Notes: generated by a model from the letters alone, not told the origin. Positions 1-8,199 are shown, numbered from the stretch's first letter. The stretch: DNA of 42,747 nt from Bacteroidaceae bacterium (GCA_017650045.1 JAGCFP010000020.1:1-42747), one strand, 5' to 3'. A program made the numbers and translations.

Positions 1-2178
1 AACAACGATGATGAAGAAGCTCATCAGCGTGTGACCGTTGTGGTTTGATGTAGAAATGAGATAAGAAACAACCCAGTCGGATGCTATGGAAACGATCCTG
101 CGGTTGTGGTTTGATGTAGAAATGAGATAAGAAACAACGAAAATAAATTATCTTTCAAGAACATTTGGTTGTGGTTTGATGTAGAAATGAGATAAGAAAC
201 AACGCCTGCACCAGATGTGTTGTAGCGAATAAAGTTGTGGTTTGATGTAGAAATGAGATAAGAAACAACAATATGCCTACGATGCCTCGGTGGTGTACGG
301 TTGTGGTTTGATGTAGAAATGAGATAAGAAACAACAGACCTTGATTTGTCTTAAAAAATTCCCAGTTGTGGTTTGATGTAGAAATGAGATAAGAAACAAC
401 TAATCGCATGGAAACATATTCCTTATTACTGTTGTGGTTTGATGTAGAAATGAGATAAGAAACAACTCCACCGATACGCTGTTCCATAACTACAAGGTTG
501 TGGTTTGATGTAGAAATGAGATAAGAAACAACGAAGCCAGTTGGGCAGAGCACATGCGCTAGTTGTGGTTTGATGTAGAAATGAGATAAGAAACAACGCT
601 GGAGATAAAAAAAAGGATGATGCTCTGGTTGTGGTTTGATGTAGAAATGAGATAAGAAACAACAAAAAGAAAGATAAAACGAAAGACAAACAGTTGTGGT
701 TTGATGTAGAAATGAGATAAGAAACAACTAGACACATTCATCTCATCACCAGTGTTCAGTTGTGGTTTGATGTAGAAATGAGATAAGAAACAACCACGAA
801 GCAAGGGACGGCAAGCACATCAAGGTTGTGGTTTGATGTAGAAATGAGATAAGAAACAACATGCCTCCAATACAACGGAAGCACCCAGCGGTTGTGGTTT
901 GATGTAGAAATGAGATAAGAAACAACAATGAGCCTGTAACTCCGTTCCACACCTCAGTTGTGGTTTGATGTAGAAATGAGATAAGAAACAACAGTATAAC
1001 AAATAATTTGGAATGCTTGTAAGTTGTGGTTTGATGTAGAAATGAGATAAGAAACAACTCCAGACGAGCGCAAGGCGCGCAGTTTAGCGTTGTGGTTTGA
1101 TGTAGAAATGAGATAAGAAACAACATGGATTATATTTGCAATACAATAATTACAGTTGTGGTTTGATGTAGAAATGAGATAAGAAACAACATCCAGTCTG
1201 ATTTTCTCAGGAAATCTCGCGTTGTGGTTTGATGTAGAAATGAGATAAGAAACAACAGTTTGTACATGTGGAGCTGTATTTCGTGCGTTGTGGTTTGATG
1301 TAGAAATGAGATAAGAAACAACTGTCGCCAATTCTTCGCACAATCTCAATAGGTTGTGGTTTGATGTAGAAATGAGATAAGAAACAACTCATCGGTAAAC
1401 ATGATGTCTGTTACCAGAGTTGTGGTTTGATGTAGAAATGAGATAAGAAACAACCGTGGGCTGTCATTGCTGTAATTAACAAGGTTGTGGTTTGATGTAG
1501 AAATGAGATAAGAAACAACGCAGCACTTGGTTGGTTGAACAAAAGTAGAGTTGTGGTTTGATGTAGAAATGAGATAAGAAACAACGTCCACGTGGGAGCA
1601 GTTCTACAACCTGAGTTGTGGTTTGATGTAGAAATGAGATAAGAAACAACCTGGAACGGGAAACATTACCTTGTCCTACAGTTGTGGTTTGATGTAGAAA
1701 TGAGATAAGAAACAACCTATAAATTTACACAGCAGAAATGCGAAGAGTTGTGGTTTGATGTAGAAATGAGATAAGAAACAACTATGCAGCCTTGCGAACA
1801 CTCGCACATGGTGTTGTGGTTTGATGTAGAAATGAGATAAGAAACAACCACGAACTTGACGTAGTCCTCGCCGATGACGTTGTGGTTTGATGTAGAAATG
1901 AGATAAGAAACAACTCCACCTCGTTGATCTTACCGCAGTCGCTGGTTGTGGTTTGATGTAGAAATGAGATAAGAAACAACCGCAATGGGCCAATCCACAC
2001 AACATCGGAAGTTGTGGTTTGATGTAGAAATGAGATAAGAAACAACGGCAACAGAGATCTTCTTGGCGCTTGATTCGTTGTGGTTTGATGTAGAAATGAG
2101 ATAAGAAACAACCGACAGGCGCACGGATGTCAAGGTACGTCAGTTGTGGTTTGATGTAGAAATGAGACAAGAAATAAC
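1..2178 (+). CRISPR. CRISPR array, 33 full repeats, trailer end in window
   Basis: Seen: a 36-bp repeat beginning GTTGTGGTTTGATG and ending GATAAGAAACAAC recurs 33 times, first full copy 37-72 and last 2143-2178; bases 1-6 are the end of a further copy. There are 33 complete spacers, all 30 nt except six of 29 nt (139-167, 336-364, 533-561, 664-692, 1455-1483, 1586-1614). The repeats look identical except the last, which has two substitutions (GACAAGAAATAAC). Repeat decay normally marks the trailer, so the leader, new spacers and any cas genes should lie beyond the left edge and the array should read rightward. The repeat termini GTTGT/ACAAC are complementary. A 36/30 geometry is usual for type II and VI-B arrays and less so for types I and III; the 5' end resembles Bacteroidetes II-C repeats. 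Type assignment is an inference because no cas gene is visible. Confidence 0.98.
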
Positions 2179-2282
2179 TGGGGTTTGTTAGTGCATAACA
2201 ATCATATAGTTTATAATTATTTCCAGGACAAATGTATGCATTAATTACCATTTTGCATAATATAGTCCCGTTTTTAAACAAA
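2179..2282. other. CRISPR trailer flank, no gene seen
   Basis: About 100 bp of AT-rich sequence between the degenerate last repeat and the terminator hairpin. I see no further repeat copy, no cas gene fragment, no tracrRNA anti-repeat and no open frame of useful length. Confidence 0.6.
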
Positions 2283-2316
2283 AAAGCCCAATGCCAGACT
2301 CTCTGCATTGGGCTTT
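2283..2316 (-). terminator. Rho-independent terminator of the oxidoreductase operon
   Basis: A perfect 12-bp stem (AAAGCCCAATGC at 2283-2294 with GCATTGGGCTTT at 2305-2316) and a 10-nt loop. On the minus strand it is followed by a T-rich run, so it should end the leftward operon. On the plus strand it is followed by TTATTATTT and could also stop CRISPR array transcription. Confidence 0.85.
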
Positions 2317-2334
2317 ATTATTTAGTATAGGAAA

Positions 2335-3351
2335 CTATTTATCTGCAGGATAAATTACCCCAAGCTGCCTGCGTACCTCGTCAATGATCTGCAAGGTGGT
2401 GAGGGAAGCAAAGTGAGTATTGATGGCACTCTCACGCTGCCCTGCGAGGACGAGGTTGATAAACTCCTGAATCTCGTAGAAGTACTCATCGTGCTCTAAA
2501 GGCACACTGAGATCTTGTTTCACAGCAGCAGGTCCCCTACCCGACATGGCTGCCTGACGAGGCAGATAGGTGACTTGGTGAGCTACATGGATCTGGTCGA
2601 GCAAGAGGTTTCCATCCTCACCCTCGATCTCAGTGGGAAGGTTTGAGTTGGCTATCTTGGAATAAAGCACTATAGCATTCAGACCATCGTACTCCAGATT
2701 GACCGCTCCTTGTCCATCAACACCCGTAGAGAGCTTCACACCCGAGGCACTGACACGTTTGGGGGCACCAAGCAGCACCACCATGGGATAGATGGTATAG
2801 ATGCCTATGTCCATCATGGCTCCATTTGACAACTCTGGCTTGAAGGCATTCAGTACCACGCCCTCCTTGAGCTTGTCGTATCGGGAAGAGTACTGGCAGT
2901 AGCTGGCAAAATAACGTCGCAGGGTGCCCAACTTAGGTAGCTGCTCCATCACCACCCGGAAGTTGGGATTCAGCGTACTGATCATGGCCTCCATCAGGGT
3001 GACGCCATACTTCTGCGAAGCCTCTATCATGGCCTGTGCCTCACGGGCATTGCTGGCCAAAGGTTTCTCGCAGAGCACATGCTTGCCATGACTCATGCAT
3101 AGTATGGCCTGCTCGCAGTGCTTATAGTTGGGCGAAGCGATATACACTGCATCAATCAGGTCGCTGGAAGCCATCTGCTCCAGATCTGTGAAGGTATGAG
3201 GAATGCCATGCTTCAGTGCAAACTCGTCCGCCTTCTCCTGAGTTCGTGAATATAGTGCAACAGCCTCATAGCGAGAATCTTGACGGGCCCCAGTAAGTAC
3301 CCATTCTGATATTTTACTTGTACCAATGATTCCAAATCTAACTTTCTCCAT
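2335..3351 (-). CDS. Gfo/Idh/MocA family NAD(P)-dependent oxidoreductase
   Basis: 338-residue cytoplasmic protein, usual length for the family. The N-terminus (VRFGIIGTSKIS) is a Rossmann dinucleotide-binding start, and GKHVLCEKPLA near residue 95 carries the EKP motif whose Lys takes part in catalysis. The C-terminal half has the mixed alpha/beta fold sequence of GFO_IDH_MocA_C proteins. Such enzymes oxidise or reduce sugars, inositols or related polyols; the substrate cannot be read from sequence. It is the last gene of a leftward operon, starting 1 nt after the YccF-like gene and ending just before a strong terminator. No signal peptide, unlike the second family member at 21563-23053. Confidence 0.9.
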   Translation of the reverse strand: MEKVRFGIIGTSKISEWVLTGARQDSRYEAVALYSRTQEKADEFALKHGIPHTFTDLEQMASSDLIDAVYIASPNYKHCEQAILCMSHGKHVLCEKPLASNAREAQAMIEASQKYGVTLMEAMISTLNPNFRVVMEQLPKLGTLRRYFASYCQYSSRYDKLKEGVVLNAFKPELSNGAMMDIGIYTIYPMVVLLGAPKRVSASGVKLSTGVDGQGAVNLEYDGLNAIVLYSKIANSNLPTEIEGEDGNLLLDQIHVAHQVTYLPRQAAMSGRGPAAVKQDLSVPLEHDEYFYEIQEFINLVLAGQRESAINTHFASLTTLQIIDEVRRQLGVIYPADK

Positions 3352-3352
3352 A

Positions 3353-3727
3353 TTATACCGTTATAATTTCTCTGCCAAAAGGATGTAAGGCTAAGCCAGC
3401 CAATTTGAAGTGCTGGTTGCCAAAAGGAATGCCGAGGATGGTGATGTAGAGCAGCAACCCGAAAACGATATGGATGAGCCAAATCCAGATACCAGCCACA
3501 AAAAACCATATTACATTCATTATAGTGTTGAGACATCCCCATGAATTATCAACCTTGACCACCTTAGAGCCAAATGGCCAAAGCATCAGTACACCCAACT
3601 TCAATGTCTGCAGACCAAAGGGGATGCCAATGAAAGTAACCATCAGCACCAAGCTTCCTACCAGATATCCTATGGCAGACTCGAAGCCGCCAAAGATGAG
3701 CCAGATAATGTTTCCTATAAATTTCAT
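3353..3727 (-). CDS. YccF-domain inner membrane protein
   Basis: 124 residues, matching in length and pattern the YccF (DUF307) family. Seen: two related halves, each a hydrophobic segment followed by an amphipathic P-F-G or G-I-P-F-G stretch (IGIPFGLQTLKL, then LGIPFGNQHFKL), a duplication typical of the family. About four membrane-spanning segments are likely. The molecular function of YccF proteins is not established. The gene lies between an esterase-like gene (6 nt upstream) and an oxidoreductase gene (1 nt downstream), so it is co-transcribed with them, but the context does not suggest a specific role. Confidence 0.85.
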   Translation of the reverse strand: MKFIGNIIWLIFGGFESAIGYLVGSLVLMVTFIGIPFGLQTLKLGVLMLWPFGSKVVKVDNSWGCLNTIMNVIWFFVAGIWIWLIHIVFGLLLYITILGIPFGNQHFKLAGLALHPFGREIITV

Positions 3728-3733
3728 ATCTAC

Positions 3734-5407
3734 TTAAGGTGTATAAATCAGTTTCTTTGTCTGCAAGTCGCGTGAGAAGTGCTTGAAGTGATCCCACATC
3801 ATCTGGGCAGCTGGATAGAAATTCCAATGTCCATAATTCATTACAGCCACCAGTTTCATTAGAGGTACATTACCCTTACGCAGCGTACCAACCTGAACGG
3901 TAATGCCCTTGTTGGTCTCTATCACCTGACGCTCAATGTTTGGTTGTCCGAAAGCTGGATCAGCAGCAAAGTCATACTCTTCCACCACGTTCATGCCATT
4001 CATGATCTCATATATCTTCCAAGCATTGGTGATACCATTGCCTTTCCAGGTATCAGGCCTTGGGTAACGTATCACCATATCATCGGTACCACTAACACTC
4101 ACATAAGCTACCTCAACGGCTCCACTCTTCTGAATGGCCTCACTCATCACACCGTCACTGCCGAACGGATTGGCAGAACCTGCAAACAAGCCACCACTCA
4201 TGGCACCCACTGCTGCGAAGATATGTGATTTCTTCACACCAATGGCAGAAGAAGTCATAGAACCAGCCGACAATCCTTCAGTATAAACGCGTGCAGGATC
4301 CAGTTGAGGATATTTGCGCAACAGCAGTTCCACGGTGGTCTCTATACCGTCATGTCCCATGGCATCAAAGTTTGGCTTACCTTGCCACTCCAACTCTGCC
4401 ACAAAGAATTTCTCCTTAGCTGCCAGTTCTATCCAACCAGAAGTCTCGGCCTGAGTGCGAGGATCGTTGCCATTTCCGTGCAACAACAGTACCAAAGGTA
4501 CGCTCTTAGGCTGTACGCTCATGCCATCTGGAATGTACTCAAACCACAGATACTTGGTGGGCAGGTAGCTCTGAATAGGCTGTACCACACAGTTGCGTTT
4601 CACACCCCACTCTTCCAGGTTCATCCAAGGTTCCAACTCGTAAAGACCGTTCTCTCCAAATTTCTGACCTTCATAGAAGGTGTGATACATGTTATTGAAA
4701 CGGTAGTTCTTGTTCAACAGTTCCTTCCAAGCATCGTTGAAAATCTCAGCCAAAGTCTGTCCGTTGGCTTCGCTGATCACTACGCGCTGCAAAGGTTCTG
4801 CAGCATTGGTATAAATCTGCATGTGAGCATTCTTGCCAGTACGAGTAGCCTTATTGGCTGCAATGTAAGGCTTAGCCACATTAGCAGCACCCTTACCCAC
4901 GATAAAAGCAGGAACAGGCACGCCACCATCTTTCTGTACCTTACCAGCCTTTCCATCGATGCTTACGATGCCAGCTATCTCACCTGCTATCGGAGCAATG
5001 TTCTGATTGACGAAAGTCGCACCATTGCCAATTCCTATCACCTTGAGATTGGAAATCACACGCATCTCATCAATCAACGCTTTGTAAGCATCAACATCGA
5101 CCTTGGCATCATAGCCTTTAGCACCAGGATTGAAAACGCTAATGCCAACGACAAAGTCCTGTCGATCGATACCTAATTCTCTTATCAGTTGGGTGGCACC
5201 AGCAGCATCGACTGCCTGATTAGGGAAAATCAGATAAGAAGGCGCAAAACTACTGAATCGGGCATCCAAATTGGTAGTATCAAGAGGTACCTGTGGGGCT
5301 CGATAGGATAAAACTCGCGCATTGTTGCGCATAGGAGTGAAGTTAACCTGTGCCTGTAATGTAATAGCACAGATTAGAGCAACAAGAGTAAAAAATGTCT
5401 TTTTCAT
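3734..5407 (-). CDS. Secreted alpha/beta hydrolase, PHB-depolymerase/esterase-like
   Basis: 557 residues with a Sec signal peptide (about 1-19, ending LQAQ). The C-terminal half is an alpha/beta hydrolase: VPLVLLLHGNGND near residue 310 (oxyanion-hole region), nucleophile elbow GLSAGS near residue 377, and a late His in YGHWNF near residue 527 as the probable catalytic His. The layout resembles polyhydroxybutyrate depolymerase/LpqC-like esterases (feruloyl or acetyl xylan esterase relatives). The N-terminal roughly 270 residues also look like a hydrolase-type alpha/beta region (FVVGISVFNPG, IVSIDGKAGK) with no clear GxSxG, perhaps a second degenerate hydrolase domain. It probably acts in the periplasm or outside the cell on ester bonds of plant or microbial polymers. 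It starts 2 nt after the small membrane protein gene and is in the same operon. Confidence 0.8.
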   Translation of the reverse strand: MKKTFFTLVALICAITLQAQVNFTPMRNNARVLSYRAPQVPLDTTNLDARFSSFAPSYLIFPNQAVDAAGATQLIRELGIDRQDFVVGISVFNPGAKGYDAKVDVDAYKALIDEMRVISNLKVIGIGNGATFVNQNIAPIAGEIAGIVSIDGKAGKVQKDGGVPVPAFIVGKGAANVAKPYIAANKATRTGKNAHMQIYTNAAEPLQRVVISEANGQTLAEIFNDAWKELLNKNYRFNNMYHTFYEGQKFGENGLYELEPWMNLEEWGVKRNCVVQPIQSYLPTKYLWFEYIPDGMSVQPKSVPLVLLLHGNGNDPRTQAETSGWIELAAKEKFFVAELEWQGKPNFDAMGHDGIETTVELLLRKYPQLDPARVYTEGLSAGSMTSSAIGVKKSHIFAAVGAMSGGLFAGSANPFGSDGVMSEAIQKSGAVEVAYVSVSGTDDMVIRYPRPDTWKGNGITNAWKIYEIMNGMNVVEEYDFAADPAFGQPNIERQVIETNKGITVQVGTLRKGNVPLMKLVAVMNYGHWNFYPAAQMMWDHFKHFSRDLQTKKLIYTP

Positions 5408-5409
5408 AT

Positions 5410-5814
5410 TTAATCGTTTTTCATTATATATTGTTTACAAATGGAATAGGCAGCGATGAAAAGGATGACTACCATCCCAATCCATGCAGACCAACGAATT
5501 AGTGGCTCAGCTTCTTCAAAGAAGAAACCATAGATTGCCATCAACAACAAAGAAATGAGCAACAGGCTGAAATAGCCTTTTATCTTTCGGCCTTGATTAA
5601 CTTCCATATAACCTACATTACCTAACAATAGATACAAAAGGTAAGAACTTAGGTAGCAAAAAACTCCAAAACCCAATAATCCCACAAAAAGCACCATACC
5701 TAATCCATATTTATGAAACTGATGCACTAAAGTGAAAACAGGAACGTACATCAATTGGGCTCCCATGAGAAAGGCCAAACTATTGTGGAACTTTGTAATT
5801 CTTTCTTTATTCAT
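5410..5814 (-). CDS. Small four-helix membrane protein, paralogue 1
   Basis: 134 residues, unrecognised family. Seen: four hydrophobic stretches (about residues 10-30, 35-65, 82-102 and 107-128) and a conserved tail EEAEPLIRWSAWI...AAYSICKQYIMK shared almost exactly with the next gene (5898-6299). The N-termini also align (KERITKFHNSLAF against KESFRKFNDSLAA), so the two are tandem duplicates. It leads the four-gene leftward operon, with the esterase gene starting 2 nt after its stop. It has its own -7 box (TACCTTTG, minus strand, 5839-5846). No function can be assigned. Confidence 0.75.
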   Translation of the reverse strand: MNKERITKFHNSLAFLMGAQLMYVPVFTLVHQFHKYGLGMVLFVGLLGFGVFCYLSSYLLYLLLGNVGYMEVNQGRKIKGYFSLLLISLLLMAIYGFFFEEAEPLIRWSAWIGMVVILFIAAYSICKQYIMKND

Positions 5815-5838
5815 TTGTATTTAGATTTGATTTCTTAG

Positions 5839-5846
5839 CAAAGGTA
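5839..5846 (-). promoter_or_regulatory. Bacteroidetes -7 box of the four-gene operon
   Basis: Minus-strand TACCTTTG, matching TAnnTTTG, lies about 25 nt before the start codon at 5814. A weak ATTG sits about 21 nt further upstream as a possible -33 element. Confidence 0.65.
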
Positions 5847-5897
5847 ATACTATTATGAGATAAAAACAATAAGTCCTTCGGCTTTCGCTTTAGTAAG

Positions 5898-6299
5898 TCA
5901 GTCTTTCTTCATAATGTACTGCTTGCATATGCTATAGGCAGCAATGAAGAGAATGACTACCATTACTATCCACGCTGACCAACGAATTAGTGGCTCAGCT
6001 TCTTCAAAGAAGTACATGTAGCCAATCATCAACAATAACGAGATTACAAAGAGAGAGAGAAGCCCCATAATTCTACGATTCTGGTCAACGTCCGAACGAT
6101 TCACGTCTCCGATGAGTTTATACAACAAAAAAGCCTGAAAAAAGCAAAATGCAGAAAGCCCAATAAATGCAATAAAAAACCAAATACCCATTCCTTCCAT
6201 CTCATGCACGAAAGTAAAAATAGGCACGTAACTCATTGGTACCGACATAGATGCAGCCAGACTATCATTAAACTTTCTAAAACTTTCTTTATCTCTCAT
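5898..6299 (-). CDS. Small four-helix membrane protein, paralogue 2
   Basis: 133 residues using the ATG at 6299. A GTG at 6305 would add two residues, but the ATG start (MRDKESFRKF) aligns with the paralogue's MNKERITKF. Four hydrophobic segments and a conserved charged EEAEPLIRW between helices 3 and 4. The last about 35 residues are nearly identical to paralogue 1, and one DNA block is identical (around 5975-6010 against 5488-5523), while the middle has diverged. That pattern fits tandem duplication with a constrained C-terminus or local gene conversion. Separate promoter, 83 nt upstream of paralogue 1's start. No known family recognised. Confidence 0.75.
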   Translation of the reverse strand: MRDKESFRKFNDSLAASMSVPMSYVPIFTFVHEMEGMGIWFFIAFIGLSAFCFFQAFLLYKLIGDVNRSDVDQNRRIMGLLSLFVISLLLMIGYMYFFEEAEPLIRWSAWIVMVVILFIAAYSICKQYIMKKD

Positions 6300-6324
6300 A
6301 ACCACTATAGTTACTTATTCTGTG

Positions 6325-6332
6325 CAAATATA
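6325..6332 (-). promoter_or_regulatory. Bacteroidetes -7 box of paralogue 2
   Basis: Minus-strand TATATTTG (TAnnTTTG), about 26 nt upstream of the ATG at 6299. A minus-strand ATTG about 19 nt further upstream may be a weak -33 element. Confidence 0.65.
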
Positions 6333-6404
6333 ACTATTCTCATAGAAAAAGCAATATTTCTAAAAAAATAACACTGCAAGTGGTACAATTCTAGTTTTAT
6401 TTAT

Positions 6405-6412
6405 TACCTTTG
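6405..6412 (+). promoter_or_regulatory. Bacteroidetes -7 box of tRNA-Gly
   Basis: TACCTTTG lies 30 nt before the mature tRNA 5' end. I see no clear TTTG at the expected -33 distance. Confidence 0.6.
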
Positions 6413-6442
6413 TGGCGCTTTCATAAAAATGAGAACTATTTT

Positions 6443-6515
6443 GCGGTAATAGCTCAGTTGGTAGAGCATTGGCTTCCCAAGCCGAGGGTCGCGAGTTCGA
6501 GTCTCGTTTACCGCT
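6443..6515 (+). tRNA. tRNA-Gly (anticodon CCC)
   Basis: A 73-nt cloverleaf can be drawn by hand: acceptor GCGGTAA/TTACCGC, D stem GCTC/GAGC with loop AGTTGGTA, anticodon stem TTGGC/GCCGA with loop TTCCCAA, variable GGGTC, T stem GCGAG/CTCGT with loop TTCGAGT, discriminator T. Anticodon CCC reads the glycine codon GGG. The 3' CCA is not encoded, as is usual in this phylum. Confidence 0.95.
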
Positions 6516-6524
6516 CAAGCATAT

Positions 6525-6551
6525 AGCCTTTCCCATTTGGAAAGGCTTTTT
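6525..6551 (+). terminator. Rho-independent terminator after tRNA-Gly
   Basis: Stem AGCCTTTCC (6525-6533) with GGAAAGGCT (6539-6547), 5-nt loop, followed by a T run. It separates the tRNA from the cob operon. Confidence 0.85.
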
Positions 6552-6586
6552 CCTTTATATAAACATCATTCTATAAATAAATTACT

Positions 6587-6594
6587 TATCTTTG
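6587..6594 (+). promoter_or_regulatory. Bacteroidetes -7 box of the cob operon
   Basis: TATCTTTG, matching TAnnTTTG. Transcription should begin around 6600, which rules out start codons at or before 6592 and leaves the ATG at 6616. There is no room for, and no sign of, a cobalamin riboswitch between this box and cobU. Confidence 0.65.
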
Positions 6595-6615
6595 CAGTCA
6601 ATTAACAGAACTACC

Positions 6616-7128
6616 ATGCGAAAAATCATCCTCATTACTGGTGGAGCACGCTCTGGCAAGAGCACGTATGCAGAGAGTCTAGCATTGCAGCACTCTCCTA
6701 ACCCCATGTATCTGGCAACCGCTCGCATTTGGGACGATGAGTTCAGAGAGCGCGTGAGGCTGCATAAGGAACGCAGAGGACCAGAATGGACTAACATCGA
6801 GGAACAGAAATGGCTGAGCCAGCATGACGTCACTGGACGTACCGTGCTGATAGATTGCATCACGATGTGGTGCAACAATTTCTTCTTCGACCTGAAGGAT
6901 GAGGTGAACGCTACGCTGGAAGCTCTAAAAGCAGAATTCAACAAGTTCACTGCACAGGAAGCAACCTTCATCTTCGTGACCAATGAGATAGGAATGGGTG
7001 GTGTGAGCATGAACGAAGTTACCAGAAAGTTCACCGACCTACAGGGTTGGTTCAATCAATACGTGGCTGCCAAGGCCGATGAGGTGGTGCTGATGGTCAG
7101 TGGCATCCCTGTAAAAATAAAAGGATAA
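6616..7128 (+). CDS. cobU: Adenosylcobinamide kinase / adenosylcobinamide-phosphate guanylyltransferase
   Basis: 170 residues, near the usual 180. It phosphorylates adenosylcobinamide and then transfers GMP to give adenosylcobinamide-GDP, the first steps of nucleotide-loop assembly in the cytoplasm. Seen: N-terminal P-loop ITGGARSGKS, LATARIWDDEF in the region that carries the GMP-accepting His in Salmonella CobU, RRGPEW, VLIDCITMW (Walker-B-like) and FVTNEIGMGG, all characteristic of CobU. The start at 6616 is chosen because an upstream start at 6592 lies within the promoter -7 box. First gene of cobU-cobT-cobS-cobC-nhaC, with cobT starting 4 nt after its stop. Confidence 0.95.
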   Translation: MRKIILITGGARSGKSTYAESLALQHSPNPMYLATARIWDDEFRERVRLHKERRGPEWTNIEEQKWLSQHDVTGRTVLIDCITMWCNNFFFDLKDEVNATLEALKAEFNKFTAQEATFIFVTNEIGMGGVSMNEVTRKFTDLQGWFNQYVAAKADEVVLMVSGIPVKIKG

Positions 7129-7132
7129 GAAG

Positions 7133-8173
7133 ATGTTAAAATCATTTCACATAGAAGCTCCAGACGAGCATATTAAACCCCTGATAATAGACAAGATAGA
7201 CAATCTTACTAAACCAAAAGGTTCACTGGGAACCTTGGAGGAAATTGCACTGCAGGTAGCCTTGATTCAGCAAACATTGGAACCTGTACTGAGGAAGCCG
7301 CAGAACATTCTCTTTGCTGCAGATCATGGTATCTTGGAAGAAGGGGTGAGCCCTACACCTCGTGAGGTAACTTGGCAACAGGTGCTGCACTACACGCGTG
7401 GAGGGGCTGGTGTGAATGTGTTCTGTGAGCAGCATGGCTTTGGATTGAAGGTGGTGGATGCTGGCGTGGACTACGACTTCCATGGTCACCCTGGAGTAAT
7501 AGACTTGAAGGTACGTCGTGGAACGCGCAACTTCCTGCACGAATCTGCCATGACGATGGAAGAGCTGGAACTTTGCTTTGAACGAGGGGCTCAGATTGTT
7601 CGCCAATGCATCACCGAAGGCAGTAATATGCTGAGTTTCGGGGAGATGGGGGCTGGAAACACCTCTGCTGCATCGGTTTGGATGCACTGCTTCACTGGCA
7701 TACCTTTGGAAAAGTGTGTAGGTGCTGGCAGTGGACTAAATCAAGCTGGAGTGCAGCATAAATTAGAGGTTCTTCAGCAAGCATTGAACAATTATAAAGG
7801 AAATGGTTCAGTATTGGACATTATGGCTTACTTCGGTGGTTATGAACTGGTAATGGCGGTAGGTGCTATGCTTCAAGCAGCTGAGAGCCGTGTGCTGATA
7901 CTGGTGGATGGATTCTTGATGACTGCCTGTATGCTGGCTGCAGCACAGCTCTATCCTGAGGTGACACGCTATGCCATCTATGGGCATTGTGGGGATGAAA
8001 GTGGTCATCACCTGTTGCTGGATACCCTACATGCCAAACCATTGCTGAGTTTAGGCATGAGACTGGGTGAAGGTACTGGAGCCATCGTGTCGTACCCGAT
8101 TGTTGAGTCAGCCCTCTGTATGCTGAATGACATGGAGAGTTTTAAGAAAACTGACGTAACGAAGTACTTTTAA
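7133..8173 (+). CDS. cobT: Nicotinate-nucleotide-dimethylbenzimidazole phosphoribosyltransferase
   Basis: 346 residues, standard length. It activates the lower-ligand base (5,6-dimethylbenzimidazole or a related base) with nicotinate mononucleotide to give alpha-ribazole phosphate. Seen: the N-terminal LTKPKGSLGTLEEIA, LFAADHGI, TRGGAGVNVF, the signature FGEMGAGNTSAAS, and the C-terminal RLGEGTGA, whose Glu corresponds to the catalytic Glu317 of Salmonella CobT. Second gene of the cob operon, 4 nt after cobU and 26 nt before the preferred cobS start. With CobU and CobS it suggests salvage of cobinamide or completion of corrinoids; corrin-ring synthesis genes are not in the window. Confidence 0.96.
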   Translation: MLKSFHIEAPDEHIKPLIIDKIDNLTKPKGSLGTLEEIALQVALIQQTLEPVLRKPQNILFAADHGILEEGVSPTPREVTWQQVLHYTRGGAGVNVFCEQHGFGLKVVDAGVDYDFHGHPGVIDLKVRRGTRNFLHESAMTMEELELCFERGAQIVRQCITEGSNMLSFGEMGAGNTSAASVWMHCFTGIPLEKCVGAGSGLNQAGVQHKLEVLQQALNNYKGNGSVLDIMAYFGGYELVMAVGAMLQAAESRVLILVDGFLMTACMLAAAQLYPEVTRYAIYGHCGDESGHHLLLDTLHAKPLLSLGMRLGEGTGAIVSYPIVESALCMLNDMESFKKTDVTKYF

Positions 8174-8199
8174 AATTGAAAATTCATAATTCACAATAT

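Noticed and set aside
155-2308. Many open reading frames of 60-210 codons across the CRISPR array with a repeated VVSYLISTSNHN, CFLSHFYIKPQ or LFLISFLHQTTT peptide
   Set aside because: The repeat-spacer unit is usually 66 bp, a multiple of 3, so stop-free repeat frames stay open through the array. They are translations of the CRISPR repeat, not genes.
2179-2334. Possible tracrRNA or anti-repeat next to the array
   Set aside because: I compared the flank by eye with the repeat on both strands and found no stretch long enough to pair. A tracrRNA, if any, is more likely near the leader side.
4304-5176. 290-codon plus-strand frame inside the esterase gene
   Set aside because: It is antisense to a gene with a signal peptide and hydrolase motifs and shows no recognisable domain; a shadow frame.
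6516-6615. Cobalamin riboswitch before cobU
   Set aside because: The gap is about 100 nt, is partly taken by the tRNA terminator and promoter, and shows none of the conserved B12-box sequence.
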